From the NCBI GenBank assembly GCA_003450555.1, contig DMFQ01000456.1, positions 1,947-17,617 of the forward strand: a stretch of DNA of 15,671 nt, given 5' to 3'. Shown piece by piece: positions 1-6,879 of this stretch. The position numbers and the translations under genes were made by a program. How positions within the stretch are numbered: position 1 is the first letter of the stretch; each line of letters begins with the position of its first letter. This DNA comes from Ktedonobacter sp. (GTDB lineage: Bacteria > Chloroflexota > Ktedonobacteria > Ktedonobacterales > Ktedonobacteraceae). The notes beneath the pieces are model-generated. The model saw nothing but the letters and a program-made list of their open reading frames with translations. It searched no databases and had not been told where the DNA came from.

Positions 1-56
1 AGCAGCGTTCTAATGTACATTCGTAAGCAACTCAACTAACCCGTTTAAGGGAGGAC

Positions 57-102
57 GACAGATGCGGGTCGGAGATTGCCTACTTCCCGGCCCGCATCTG
101 TC
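57..102 (-). terminator. Hairpin downstream of the aminoglycoside kinase gene, possible terminator
   Basis: Two 16-nt arms (57-72 and 87-102) are complementary except for one T/G position, with a 14-nt loop. The structure starts 24 nt past the stop of the minus-strand kinase gene, where a terminator is expected. No T-run follows on the minus strand, so it may only protect the mRNA 3' end or act with Rho. Confidence 0.5.
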
Positions 103-126
103 ATCTATCGGAGCGAACTGCTCTAC

Positions 127-1047
127 TTACCGCTTGATCGCGGCCAGCAACTCAGCACATTTGAGACCATCTTCCGGGATATCCCCCTTATCCTCGATGG
201 TCCACCACACGCTCAGCACAGCCTGAGCCATAGCCCAATCGCGCACCCGCCCACGATCGAGATCAAGCATCTCGGCCAACAGATCAACGCGGCGTGTAAG
301 GACGCGCACTGCCTGTGGAGCGTCGCGTAAGTCTGGCAAGCGATTGCGTAACAGCGCCCCAGTCTCGTAGGCAGGCTCGCCAATCAAGCCTTTGGGATCG
401 ATAGCCAGCCATGGCTCGCGCTCGGCTGCCAGGATGTTCTCATGGTGAAGGTCACCATGGAGCAAAACGAGTTCGGTCATGGAGGTACTCAATTCAGCAA
501 ACAGGGTTTCTGCCTCTTCGAGCAGGGCAGCGGGAAAAGGACCGTTTCCGCCTTCGTAGTGCTGCCGCAGTCGCAGAAAACCGAGCCCCCAATCGCTAAC
601 CGAGGGAAACGGATGGCCTGGTGCAACCGGTCGCCACAACTGCCGCATGACACCAGCAGCGTTAGAGGTAGCCTTGTCGTCGTCTTCCACATCGCTGAGC
701 GGTGTGCCTGGTTCCAGGCGCTCTAACATCAGCACCTCGTCGTTCAAATCATAGTCCAGTAAGCGTGCCATTCCATGACCATCATAGATCCGTAACGCCT
801 CCGCTTCCTGGATGAACTCTCCTGTTGGAGCATGCACCTTCACAACTACAGCCGTACCATCGCTGCGCATAGCAGGGGCGATATAGTGGTAAGCGTATGA
901 CTGGTACTCGAAAGGGGAAGCAAAGGTGAGCCCCCAACGTTGCTCACAGTTTGCCAGTATGGTGCGGAGCCGCTCGATCCAGGGGCGACCCTCATCACCA
1001 TGAAACGCGCTTACATTGCGGACAAAATCATCTGGGATAATAAACAT
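127..1047 (-). CDS. Aminoglycoside/hydroxyurea antibiotic resistance kinase family protein (streptomycin 6-kinase-like)
   Basis: This 306-residue cytosolic protein resembles the APH(6)/hydroxyurea phosphotransferase family, which transfers a phosphate from ATP to streptomycin-type aminoglycosides or hydroxyurea. The catalytic loop HGDLHHENIL is at residues 197-206, followed by the metal-binding IDPKG at 216-220 and the conserved GEPAYETG at 223-230. A lysine after a hydrophobic strand (VVVKVH, K70) fits the ATP-binding lysine of the N-lobe. Length is normal for the family. The ATG is preceded by GGAGAAGG at a rather long distance. The gene stands alone, divergent from a small lipoprotein gene, and a hairpin lies just past its stop. 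Family membership is clear; the substrate cannot be read from sequence. Environmental members often have no proven resistance role, so streptomycin inactivation is an inference. Confidence 0.85.
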   Translation of the reverse strand: MFIIPDDFVRNVSAFHGDEGRPWIERLRTILANCEQRWGLTFASPFEYQSYAYHYIAPAMRSDGTAVVVKVHAPTGEFIQEAEALRIYDGHGMARLLDYDLNDEVLMLERLEPGTPLSDVEDDDKATSNAAGVMRQLWRPVAPGHPFPSVSDWGLGFLRLRQHYEGGNGPFPAALLEEAETLFAELSTSMTELVLLHGDLHHENILAAEREPWLAIDPKGLIGEPAYETGALLRNRLPDLRDAPQAVRVLTRRVDLLAEMLDLDRGRVRDWAMAQAVLSVWWTIEDKGDIPEDGLKCAELLAAIKR

Positions 1048-1129
1048 GTAACACCTTCTCCATTCGTGTTATTTGCGTATCCGATACATTCTAATTCGAT
1101 CTTGAGAAATCAAGCGAGCATGTAAGGTC

Positions 1130-1145
1130 AGTGACGCACATCACA
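1130..1145. promoter_or_regulatory. CRP/FNR-family-like palindrome
   Basis: AGTGA-N6-TCACA matches the classical CRP half-sites TGTGA-N6-TCACA at nine of ten positions with exact spacing. It sits in the 225-nt region between the divergent kinase and lipoprotein genes. The sequence match is direct; binding by a CRP-like regulator in this organism is inferred. The following 1160-1225 stretch is AT-rich and probably holds the lipoprotein promoter, but no pair of hexamers with good spacing stands out. Confidence 0.35.
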
Positions 1146-1272
1146 TTGGAATAGCAGTGTTTTGTAACTTTAGACCGTATATATACTTAGTATAAATAAT
1201 TGTGCGCGGTAGAGTTAATTATATATCTTGTCGCGCTTTTACGTGGCGACTCCTGAAGAAAGGAATACAACA

Positions 1273-1497
1273 ATGCAGAGAAACACTTCAAAACAGGGCC
1301 TACGCACTATGTTTTGCCTTCTGGTGTTAACCCTCACGCTGTTTTTAGCGGCCTGTGGGGGCGGATCAGGCTCCCCATCTTCACCAAGTAGTACACCTCA
1401 GGCTACTCCTACAAAAAGTGGCTACAGTGTTATCTATCATAGGAGCGGACAAACGATCCAGCAGCAATATCACCTGCATATAGGTCCGGGAAGGTAA
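1273..1497 (+). CDS. Short putative lipoprotein of unknown function
   Basis: The 74-residue product has a lipoprotein signal peptide: a basic N-terminus, a hydrophobic stretch at residues 13-25, and a lipobox LAAC with the acylated cysteine at C28. A glycine/serine/proline/threonine-rich linker follows (29-48), typical of a tether away from the membrane, and only about 26 residues remain (tyrosine- and glutamine-rich, ending GPGR). The ATG at 1273 is chosen because AGAAAGGA precedes it; an in-frame TTG at 1228 would put 15 polar residues before the signal and has no good ribosome site. The mature part is too small for a known domain. It may be a small surface lipoprotein or the remnant of a longer one. 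I do not recognise a family. Confidence 0.6.
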   Translation: MQRNTSKQGLRTMFCLLVLTLTLFLAACGGGSGSPSSPSSTPQATPTKSGYSVIYHRSGQTIQQQYHLHIGPGR

Positions 1498-1516
1498 TGA
1501 TCTTTCCAACACATTC

Positions 1517-1561
1517 AGCTACTCTCGCTTTCGTACTCGTTATAGTAGATAAGAGAGTGCT
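1517..1561. terminator. Weak compound hairpin between convergent genes
   Basis: ACTCTC (1521-1526) pairs with GAGAGT (1553-1558), extended by AGC/GCT past one bulged base, and a second small stem TACT/AGTA lies inside. It is between the lipoprotein gene and the convergent acyl-CoA dehydrogenase gene. There is no convincing T-tract, so a terminator role is tentative. Confidence 0.25.
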
Positions 1562-1619
1562 TTACTAAGAGCATTGAAGTTTCCTTACGGTGCGAAGGCA
1601 AGCTCCAACGTTATGTGAT

Positions 1620-3404
1620 CTACTGCAAAGGGACCGCTTCCCAGTTGACCAGTGCATCGAAGTGATTAAGCACGGTGGGATCGTTATCCGCGGCCCAACC
1701 GTCGGGATGGACCAGGATGTGCCGGTGCAGATACAGAAGCGCGACGAGCCACTTGCGTTTCCCGGTGCCCTGTGGCCCGCGCAACAACTCTAACTCGGCT
1801 TGTTCCAACAATAGCGTGATGATCGTTAATTGTGCCATGCGCTCTACCAGGCCGCGCAGTGGCAACTGAGCACTCTCCACGTCAAGCGTCGCGAGAGAGC
1901 GCAGGCGTTCTGAGATCTGGTGGATAAGCGTCTCTACCTCTTGCGCGACAGGAACAACGATAGCGTGCTGTAGAGCCTGCAAGCGGTTCTTCAACATCGC
2001 AAAAAGGGCGCTGTCCACACCTTCCCTGGCGATAGCGCGAGCCACATCCAATACAATGACGTTGCTGGAACCCTCCCACACGACATTCACTATGGCATCA
2101 CGCAGTAAACGGGGATGCGCCCACTCTTCGATATACCCATTTCCCCCGAGCATTTCCAGTGCCTCAAGCGTCACGTATTCACCACGCTTGGGTATGTAAT
2201 ATTTACAGAGCGGCGTGAGAATGCGCAGGAGGCGGCGATCCTCTTCGACGCCGTGGCGATCCACGCGTTCCAGCACGGCTATCGTCTCAAAAGCGAGTGC
2301 GGCACAGCCTTCCACCTCGATGAGCAGGTCTACCAGTTGACGGCGCATGAGGGGATGTTCCGCCAGTGGGCGACCGAAAGCGATCCGGCCTCGCGTATAG
2401 GTTAACGCCTCTTGAAAGCTGCGGCGCATCGCGGCTAAAGAACCTATGGCGGCCCAGATTCGAGTAAGATTGATCATCTCGGTCATCTGCACAAAGCCGC
2501 GCTCTATGTTCCCAACCAGGTACGCTTGCGCACCATGCAGCGTCACTTCCCCCGTTGCCAACGAGCGCGTCCCCAGCTTGTCTTTGAGTCGATTGATGGT
2601 GTAGGCGTTGCGCGTGCCATCGTCCAGCGTCCTGGGTACAAGAAACAGACCAAGACCGCGCGTACCAGCTGGAGCGCCCTCTGGCCGTGCCAACGTGAGA
2701 ATAAGGTCGGCAGAGACATTAGAGCAGAACCACTTGTCCCCCCAGAGTTCCCACTCGGGTTGGAGCGCATCTTCCAAAGAGGTTTGAACATGCTCTACTC
2801 TAGGCCTGGCAACAGTAGCAGTCAAACCCACGTCCGAGCCGCCTTGCTTCTCGGTAAGAAACATTGCACCCTGCTGCAATCGATCCATAGTGGTGGCAGT
2901 TAGAGCGGGCAGGAAGTGTCGTTTGAGAGGTTCGCTGGCGTAGCGTTCAAGTACGCGCGCGAGAGCATCGGTCATAGAAACGGGACAAAATACGCCGGAT
3001 TCAGCCTGCATGCCAAGGTAAGCCAGGGCAAATTTAACGGATTGTGGCACTTTTTCCGACCAGCCTGAGATGCCTTCGCGATGAGTGCAGGCGGCAATGG
3101 CAAAATCTTCGTACGCGATGCGCTCTAGTTCGTGATAGGCTGGATGAAACTCTACCTCGTCAATACGCTGACCACGTTTATCATAGTGTATCAGCACAGG
3201 TCCCTGCCGATTCGCGATCTGCGCCAACTCGTCCATCTGTCGCGACGCGACCTCACCCATCCTGGTGAGAATATCATGTGCTCGTTCAAAATCCTCTGTC
3301 GAGAGGGACTGTCGCAAGTGGTATGATAAGTCGGGATCAGCTGTATAGAAATTTATACCGCCAGTATCAGGTATGGGTTTAGATAGATCAGCTCTTGGCG
3401 TCAT
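1620..3404 (-). CDS. AidB-like acyl-CoA dehydrogenase family flavoprotein
   Basis: The 594-residue protein has the acyl-CoA dehydrogenase fold with an N-terminal extension like that of E. coli AidB. Visible signatures are LTEKQGGSDVG at 183-193 (flavin/substrate loop), KDKLGTRSLATGEV at 274-287, GRIAFGRPL at 339-347, EMLGGNGYIEE at 417-427, and VWEGSSNV at 442-449, close to AidB's IWEGSGN. The last carries the glutamate (E444) in the position AidB uses near FAD. AidB is an FAD- and DNA-binding protein of the adaptive response to alkylation, while many AidB-like homologues are simply acyl-CoA dehydrogenases. The ATG at 3404 has AAGGGA 9 nt upstream. The gene is alone: no ada, alkB or fatty-acid oxidation partner is in the window, so the context does not decide the role. 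Confidence 0.87.
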   Translation of the reverse strand: MTPRADLSKPIPDTGGINFYTADPDLSYHLRQSLSTEDFERAHDILTRMGEVASRQMDELAQIANRQGPVLIHYDKRGQRIDEVEFHPAYHELERIAYEDFAIAACTHREGISGWSEKVPQSVKFALAYLGMQAESGVFCPVSMTDALARVLERYASEPLKRHFLPALTATTMDRLQQGAMFLTEKQGGSDVGLTATVARPRVEHVQTSLEDALQPEWELWGDKWFCSNVSADLILTLARPEGAPAGTRGLGLFLVPRTLDDGTRNAYTINRLKDKLGTRSLATGEVTLHGAQAYLVGNIERGFVQMTEMINLTRIWAAIGSLAAMRRSFQEALTYTRGRIAFGRPLAEHPLMRRQLVDLLIEVEGCAALAFETIAVLERVDRHGVEEDRRLLRILTPLCKYYIPKRGEYVTLEALEMLGGNGYIEEWAHPRLLRDAIVNVVWEGSSNVIVLDVARAIAREGVDSALFAMLKNRLQALQHAIVVPVAQEVETLIHQISERLRSLATLDVESAQLPLRGLVERMAQLTIITLLLEQAELELLRGPQGTGKRKWLVALLYLHRHILVHPDGWAADNDPTVLNHFDALVNWEAVPLQ

Positions 3405-3419
3405 GGCTATGTATCCCTT

Positions 3420-3446
3420 TTGCTAGTGCTTGGCGTGTTGCTAGTG
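3420..3446. repeat. Tandem direct repeat TTGCTAGTG in a divergent promoter region
   Basis: The 9-mer TTGCTAGTG occurs at 3420-3428 and again at 3438-3446, an 18-nt period, within the 88-nt gap between the divergent acyl-CoA dehydrogenase and lipid kinase genes. Tandem copies in a divergent promoter region could be an operator, but no regulator is known to match them. Confidence 0.35.
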
Positions 3447-3492
3447 AACCACACGTTGAAAGCTATTCCCTTTATCAAAGGATATCACAAAT

Positions 3493-4479
3493 ATGCGGGC
3501 AATACTGATACTTAACCCCTTCGCAGGCACCTCGGTAATGGCAGAGACACATCAATCAGAAGAATCGAACGAGGAAGCAATTCTGAGAGGATTACGTTCC
3601 TATGGCATCGAGCCTGAGGTTCAGTATACTACTCCAGAAGATGCTGGTAAGGGGTTGGCAACGAAGGCAGCGGATGAAGGGGCCGAATTGATCATTGCTG
3701 CCGGTGGTGACGGGACAATTCACGCTGTAGCATCTGGCCTGATTGAGCGCAAGAGCACGCTTGGTATCATCCCTATGGGTACCATGAATAATCTAGCCCA
3801 TAGCCTGGGTATCCCGTTGCCCATTGAGGCGGCGTGCGCAATCATCGCTAAAGGAGAGACGCGAGCCATCGATGTTGGCAAAATTAACGACCAGGTCTTT
3901 ATAGAAGTGGCTGGAATAGGACTGGAGGCGGCTCTCTTTCCCGCTGCCGAGGCGATAAAAAGCCCCGGCGTTATTTCAACAGTGCACGGTGTTCTCAATG
4001 GGCTTTTGACGCTCCTCAACTTCAAACCTACGAAGCTAAAGATTTCTTTTGATGATAACACTCACCACACCTATGAAGCTATCCAGGTGACAATCTGCAA
4101 TGCGCCTTACTATGGCGCACATTTTCAAGTTGCCCCCGACATTATCATGGATGATGGAGAGCTGGATGTCATCATCTATAGGCAATTTAGTAAACTTGCA
4201 TACATCCAGCACGCTATCTCCATCAGCCAGGGGCGTCGCGTCTTCCAACCGAAGATCAGACGCCGACGTGTGAAATCTTTGAGCATCAGCAGCAATCATC
4301 CCGTAGAGATTCAGGCCGATGGGTTACCCCATGGACATACCCCTGCAAGAGTAATAGTTACGTCTGCTGCTTTGCATGTACGTGTTCCAACGATCAACAC
4401 TCCAGGCCTGCACGAAGGGCCTGAGCTTCCCGGTGCACAAGAAAGCAGTCTACTAGCAGGTAGCCAGAACAAACAGTAG
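3493..4479 (+). CDS. Diacylglycerol kinase-like lipid kinase (YegS/BmrU/DagK family)
   Basis: This 328-residue cytosolic or membrane-associated enzyme should phosphorylate a lipid alcohol such as diacylglycerol with ATP. Family signatures in order: NPFAG at 8-12, the nucleotide-binding GGDGTIHAVA at 71-80, MGTMNNLAHSLGIP at 95-108 (the usual G-T-x-N loop), EVAGIGLEA at 138-146, DDGELDV at 220-226 and EIQADGLPHG at 272-281. Length is slightly above the usual 290-310, due to a polar C-terminal tail of about 30 residues. The ATG has AAAGGAT upstream. Only 20 nt separate it from a PAP2 phosphatase gene on the same strand, so the two probably form an operon that adds and removes lipid phosphate. 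The true lipid (diacylglycerol, ceramide-like, phosphatidylglycerol) is not visible. Confidence 0.9.
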   Translation: MRAILILNPFAGTSVMAETHQSEESNEEAILRGLRSYGIEPEVQYTTPEDAGKGLATKAADEGAELIIAAGGDGTIHAVASGLIERKSTLGIIPMGTMNNLAHSLGIPLPIEAACAIIAKGETRAIDVGKINDQVFIEVAGIGLEAALFPAAEAIKSPGVISTVHGVLNGLLTLLNFKPTKLKISFDDNTHHTYEAIQVTICNAPYYGAHFQVAPDIIMDDGELDVIIYRQFSKLAYIQHAISISQGRRVFQPKIRRRRVKSLSISSNHPVEIQADGLPHGHTPARVIVTSAALHVRVPTINTPGLHEGPELPGAQESSLLAGSQNKQ

Positions 4480-4499
4480 TTTCGAGAAAGGGGCAGTCT

Positions 4500-5360
4500 A
4501 TGCCGAGAAATACAACACAACCAGCCAATAACAGCGATACTTCAGCTACGGTTAATCTAGCGCGAACACAACTTGCAGCGACAGTGGAACAAAATGTCAA
4601 ACCTACAATGACTGAGGCACAGCGTCTCGCAGCACAAAGCTCCTTCTCTGGCAGGAAAGCGGTCTCGCGCGGCACCATGTTCCTGGCATTCTATCTCTGG
4701 CTGCTATCCGGAGCAGTAATACTTTCATGGATTGCACAGCGCACGCAATTTTTTCCCGGAGATATGTCGATCACGAAGATGCTACAAAAGCGCAAAAATC
4801 CATGGCTACGTAGCTTTATGATCGGTATCTCAGAAATAGGTTTCCCTAAGTTAGCCGTTCCTCTTACTTTCTGTTTTGCCGGTATATTCTGGGCGTTGCG
4901 CTTCCGCTTAGAAGCTATTTTTATTCTGTTGACAAGCTCTTCCAATCTCCTCAATGCGTTGGTAAAGCGTCTCATCAAACGTCCGCGACCCACCAATGAA
5001 CTGGTATCTGTTGTGCGCGTCATCAATGAACCAAGCTTTCCCAGCGGTCATGTCATGCACTATACCAATTTGTTCGGTCTGCTGACCTATTTATTGGCGA
5101 CGAATTGGCGCTCCGGGAAACTGAGGAACACTCTGATTGCCGTCTGTAGCGCATTGATTATCTGCATCGGACCCTCGCGTGTCTATCTTGGCGCACACTG
5201 GCCCAGTGACGTGATGGCGGGCTATCTGTACGGAGGACTCTGGTTTGGCGGGGTTATGGTCCTTTATTTGAGGGTGAAGGCATGGATTCATCCGCCCAAG
5301 GGAAGCACGCCTGAGGCAATGAAAGCTTTACAACAACCTGGGGAAGAGGAAGAAGATTAA
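4500..5360 (+). CDS. PAP2-family phosphatase (phosphatidic acid phosphatase-like)
   Basis: The 286-residue membrane protein carries the full PAP2 catalytic signature: K-x6-RP from K156 to P164, PSGH at 181-184, and SR-x5-H-x3-D with S226, R227, H233 and D237. These residues dephosphorylate phosphatidate or polyprenyl diphosphates through a phosphohistidine intermediate. Hydrophobic segments lie at about 60-80, 115-150, 188-202, 212-225 and 240-258. The first 55 residues are polar, and the C-terminus ends in an acidic EEEED. The start has AAAGGGG at good spacing. It directly follows the lipid kinase gene, which suggests linked lipid phosphate turnover. Undecaprenyl diphosphate recycling is the main alternative role. 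Confidence 0.9.
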   Translation: MPRNTTQPANNSDTSATVNLARTQLAATVEQNVKPTMTEAQRLAAQSSFSGRKAVSRGTMFLAFYLWLLSGAVILSWIAQRTQFFPGDMSITKMLQKRKNPWLRSFMIGISEIGFPKLAVPLTFCFAGIFWALRFRLEAIFILLTSSSNLLNALVKRLIKRPRPTNELVSVVRVINEPSFPSGHVMHYTNLFGLLTYLLATNWRSGKLRNTLIAVCSALIICIGPSRVYLGAHWPSDVMAGYLYGGLWFGGVMVLYLRVKAWIHPPKGSTPEAMKALQQPGEEEED

Positions 5361-5369
5361 AGTTTTTTC

Positions 5370-5398
5370 TTGACAAAGCACCACCAGTAGGATACAAT
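5370..5398 (+). promoter_or_regulatory. Sigma-70-type promoter for tRNA-Glu
   Basis: TTGACA (5370-5375) and TACAAT (5393-5398) are separated by exactly 17 nt. The predicted transcription start near 5405 leaves an 11-nt leader before the tRNA. The near-consensus hexamers fit a strong stable-RNA promoter. Confidence 0.8.
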
Positions 5399-5415
5399 CC
5401 AGCTGTGATCTATAA

Positions 5416-5489
5416 GCCTCGTTCGTCTAGTGGCCAAGGACGCCGCCCTTTCAAGGCGGAGATCACGGGTTCGACTCCCGTACGAGGTA
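5416..5489 (+). tRNA. tRNA-Glu (anticodon UUC)
   Basis: A full cloverleaf of 74 nt can be folded. The acceptor arm GCCTCGT pairs with ACGAGGT with a G1-U72 wobble. The anticodon stem CCGCC/GGCGG encloses CTTTCAA with anticodon TTC, and the T-arm is ACGGG-TTCGACT-CCCGT. The discriminator is A and CCA is not encoded. G1-U72 is also the state in chloroplast tRNA-Glu. It has its own promoter and a hairpin behind it. Confidence 0.95.
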
Positions 5490-5501
5490 CTTATTTTTGA
5501 G

Positions 5502-5543
5502 ACAAGCCTGGCATTCCTGCTTATTTTGGTTTGCCAGGCTTGT
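5502..5543 (+). terminator. Hairpin terminator after tRNA-Glu
   Basis: A perfect 12-bp stem (ACAAGCCTGGCA at 5502-5513 with its complement at 5532-5543) and an 18-nt loop is followed by TTATAT. It begins 13 nt after the tRNA 3' end and ends 42 nt before moeA. The T-tract is short, so some read-through into moeA is possible; no separate moeA promoter is obvious. Confidence 0.65.
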
Positions 5544-5585
5544 TTATATCTATCTCTTCAAACTACAAGAGGAAGGTTACACCTT

Positions 5586-6806
5586 ATGATCAGCGTCGAA
5601 GAAGCCCTGGCGCGGATACTAACTGAAATTACACCTCTCAACGTCAGGCAGGTACCACTCCCAGAAGCTTCCGGACTGGTGCTTTCACAGGATATCGTGG
5701 CACAAGAAGATATACCGCCGTTCGCCAACTCGGCCATGGATGGTTTTGCGCTGCTCAGCCGGGATAGTCAGCCACAACATGGACAACCTCCTCGTCTGCG
5801 CATAACCGGCGAAGTAGCAGCGGGCTACGTGGCGGATCACGCAGTCGAAAAGGGCACAACCATGCGCATCATGACAGGTGCGCCAGTGCCACCAGGAGCT
5901 GATAGCATCATACAGGTAGAATTGACACGCACTGAAGGGCCAGATAGCCCATGGGTAGAAATTTTAGCAACGGTTCCCGTGGGAAACAATATTCGTCCAG
6001 CTGGTGAAGATATGCGGAGCGGGCAAACGGTATTGCGGCAAGGAGACGAGATTGGTCCCTGGGAGATTGGTATATTGGCAACCCTGGGCTGGCCAACTAT
6101 CCCAGTAATACGCTCACCTCACGTGGCTATACTTGGGACGGGTGACGAGGTTATAGATGTAGCTGAGCCTTTGAGGCCAGGGAAGATTCGCAACAGCAAC
6201 AGCTATCTTCTTGAGGCGGCTGTACAACGCGCAGGTGCGATTCCCCATCGCTTAGGCGTTGCCCATGATACGGTAGAAAGCCTGCGCGAGAAATTTACCG
6301 AGGCCGTTCAATATGACCTTATCATCACTTCGGGCGGCGTCTCAGTGGGAGATTTCGACCTGGTGAAGAATATTATGGCGGAGCAGGGGCAAATCAACTT
6401 CTGGCGTATCAATATGCGGCCTGGCAAGCCAGTTGCATTTGGACACATCAGCGGTATCCCACTCTTAGGACTTCCTGGCAATCCTGTTTCAGCCGCGGTC
6501 ACCTTCGAGTTATTTGGCCGTCCAGTGATACGCAAGATGCTGGGACATACCCGATTAATACGCCAACAAGTCGATGTAATCGTGGAGGACGGAGTAAGCG
6601 ACCGTGCTATGCGCCGCCATTATGTACGAGCTTACGTGGAATGGCGTGACGGCCGCTTTGTGGCCCACACAACCGGCAATCAAGGATCGCATATCATGAC
6701 TTCTTTGCTGAACGTCAATGCCCTGGTGATTGTGCCTGAAGGTGGTGTGCAGGTGCATGCAGGAGACACAGCAAAAGCAATAATGCTGGATTGGCCAGAG
6801 GTATAG
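5586..6806 (+). CDS. moeA: Molybdopterin molybdenumtransferase (MoeA)
   Basis: The 406-residue enzyme inserts molybdate into adenylylated molybdopterin to give the molybdenum cofactor. Motifs in order: PPFANSAMDGFA at 44-55, MTGAPVPPGADSI at 96-108, GTGDE at 184-188 (E188 at the same number as in E. coli MoeA), TSGGVSVGDFD at 248-258, MRPGKPVAFG at 277-286 and GLPGNPVSA at 295-303. Length is that of bacterial MoeA. The ATG at 5586 is chosen because AGAGGAAGG lies upstream and the N-terminus aligns with the family. The frame is open back to 5430, but that stretch runs through the tRNA-Glu and its hairpin and cannot be coding. No other moa, mob or mod gene is in the window. A strong terminator follows. 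Confidence 0.95.
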   Translation: MISVEEALARILTEITPLNVRQVPLPEASGLVLSQDIVAQEDIPPFANSAMDGFALLSRDSQPQHGQPPRLRITGEVAAGYVADHAVEKGTTMRIMTGAPVPPGADSIIQVELTRTEGPDSPWVEILATVPVGNNIRPAGEDMRSGQTVLRQGDEIGPWEIGILATLGWPTIPVIRSPHVAILGTGDEVIDVAEPLRPGKIRNSNSYLLEAAVQRAGAIPHRLGVAHDTVESLREKFTEAVQYDLIITSGGVSVGDFDLVKNIMAEQGQINFWRINMRPGKPVAFGHISGIPLLGLPGNPVSAAVTFELFGRPVIRKMLGHTRLIRQQVDVIVEDGVSDRAMRRHYVRAYVEWRDGRFVAHTTGNQGSHIMTSLLNVNALVIVPEGGVQVHAGDTAKAIMLDWPEV

Positions 6807-6817
6807 TCCAAAAGCGC

Positions 6818-6848
6818 GAGGCATCCAGAAACTGTTTCTGGATGCCTC
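6818..6848. terminator. Strong bidirectional terminator between moeA and the DUF4388 gene
   Basis: Perfect 14-bp arms (6818-6831 and 6835-6848) flank a 3-nt loop. TTTTATTATT follows on the plus strand, and AAAA shortly before the left arm gives a short T-run on the minus strand. It lies between two convergent genes, so it should serve both. Confidence 0.9.
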
Positions 6849-6879
6849 TTTTATTATTCACACAAACTCACAAAGGAAA

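Noticed and set aside
76..330. Plus-strand 84-codon ORF over the kinase 3' end
   Set aside because: It runs through the hairpin and antisense to the kinase gene, with no ribosome site or family resemblance.
1228..1272. TTG start for the lipoprotein giving 15 more residues
   Set aside because: It puts polar residues before the signal peptide and lacks a ribosome site; the ATG at 1273 has AGAAAGGA upstream.
2526..2903. Plus-strand 125-codon ORF inside the acyl-CoA dehydrogenase gene
   Set aside because: It is entirely antisense to a clear conserved gene and has an irregular, arginine-rich composition typical of shadow frames.
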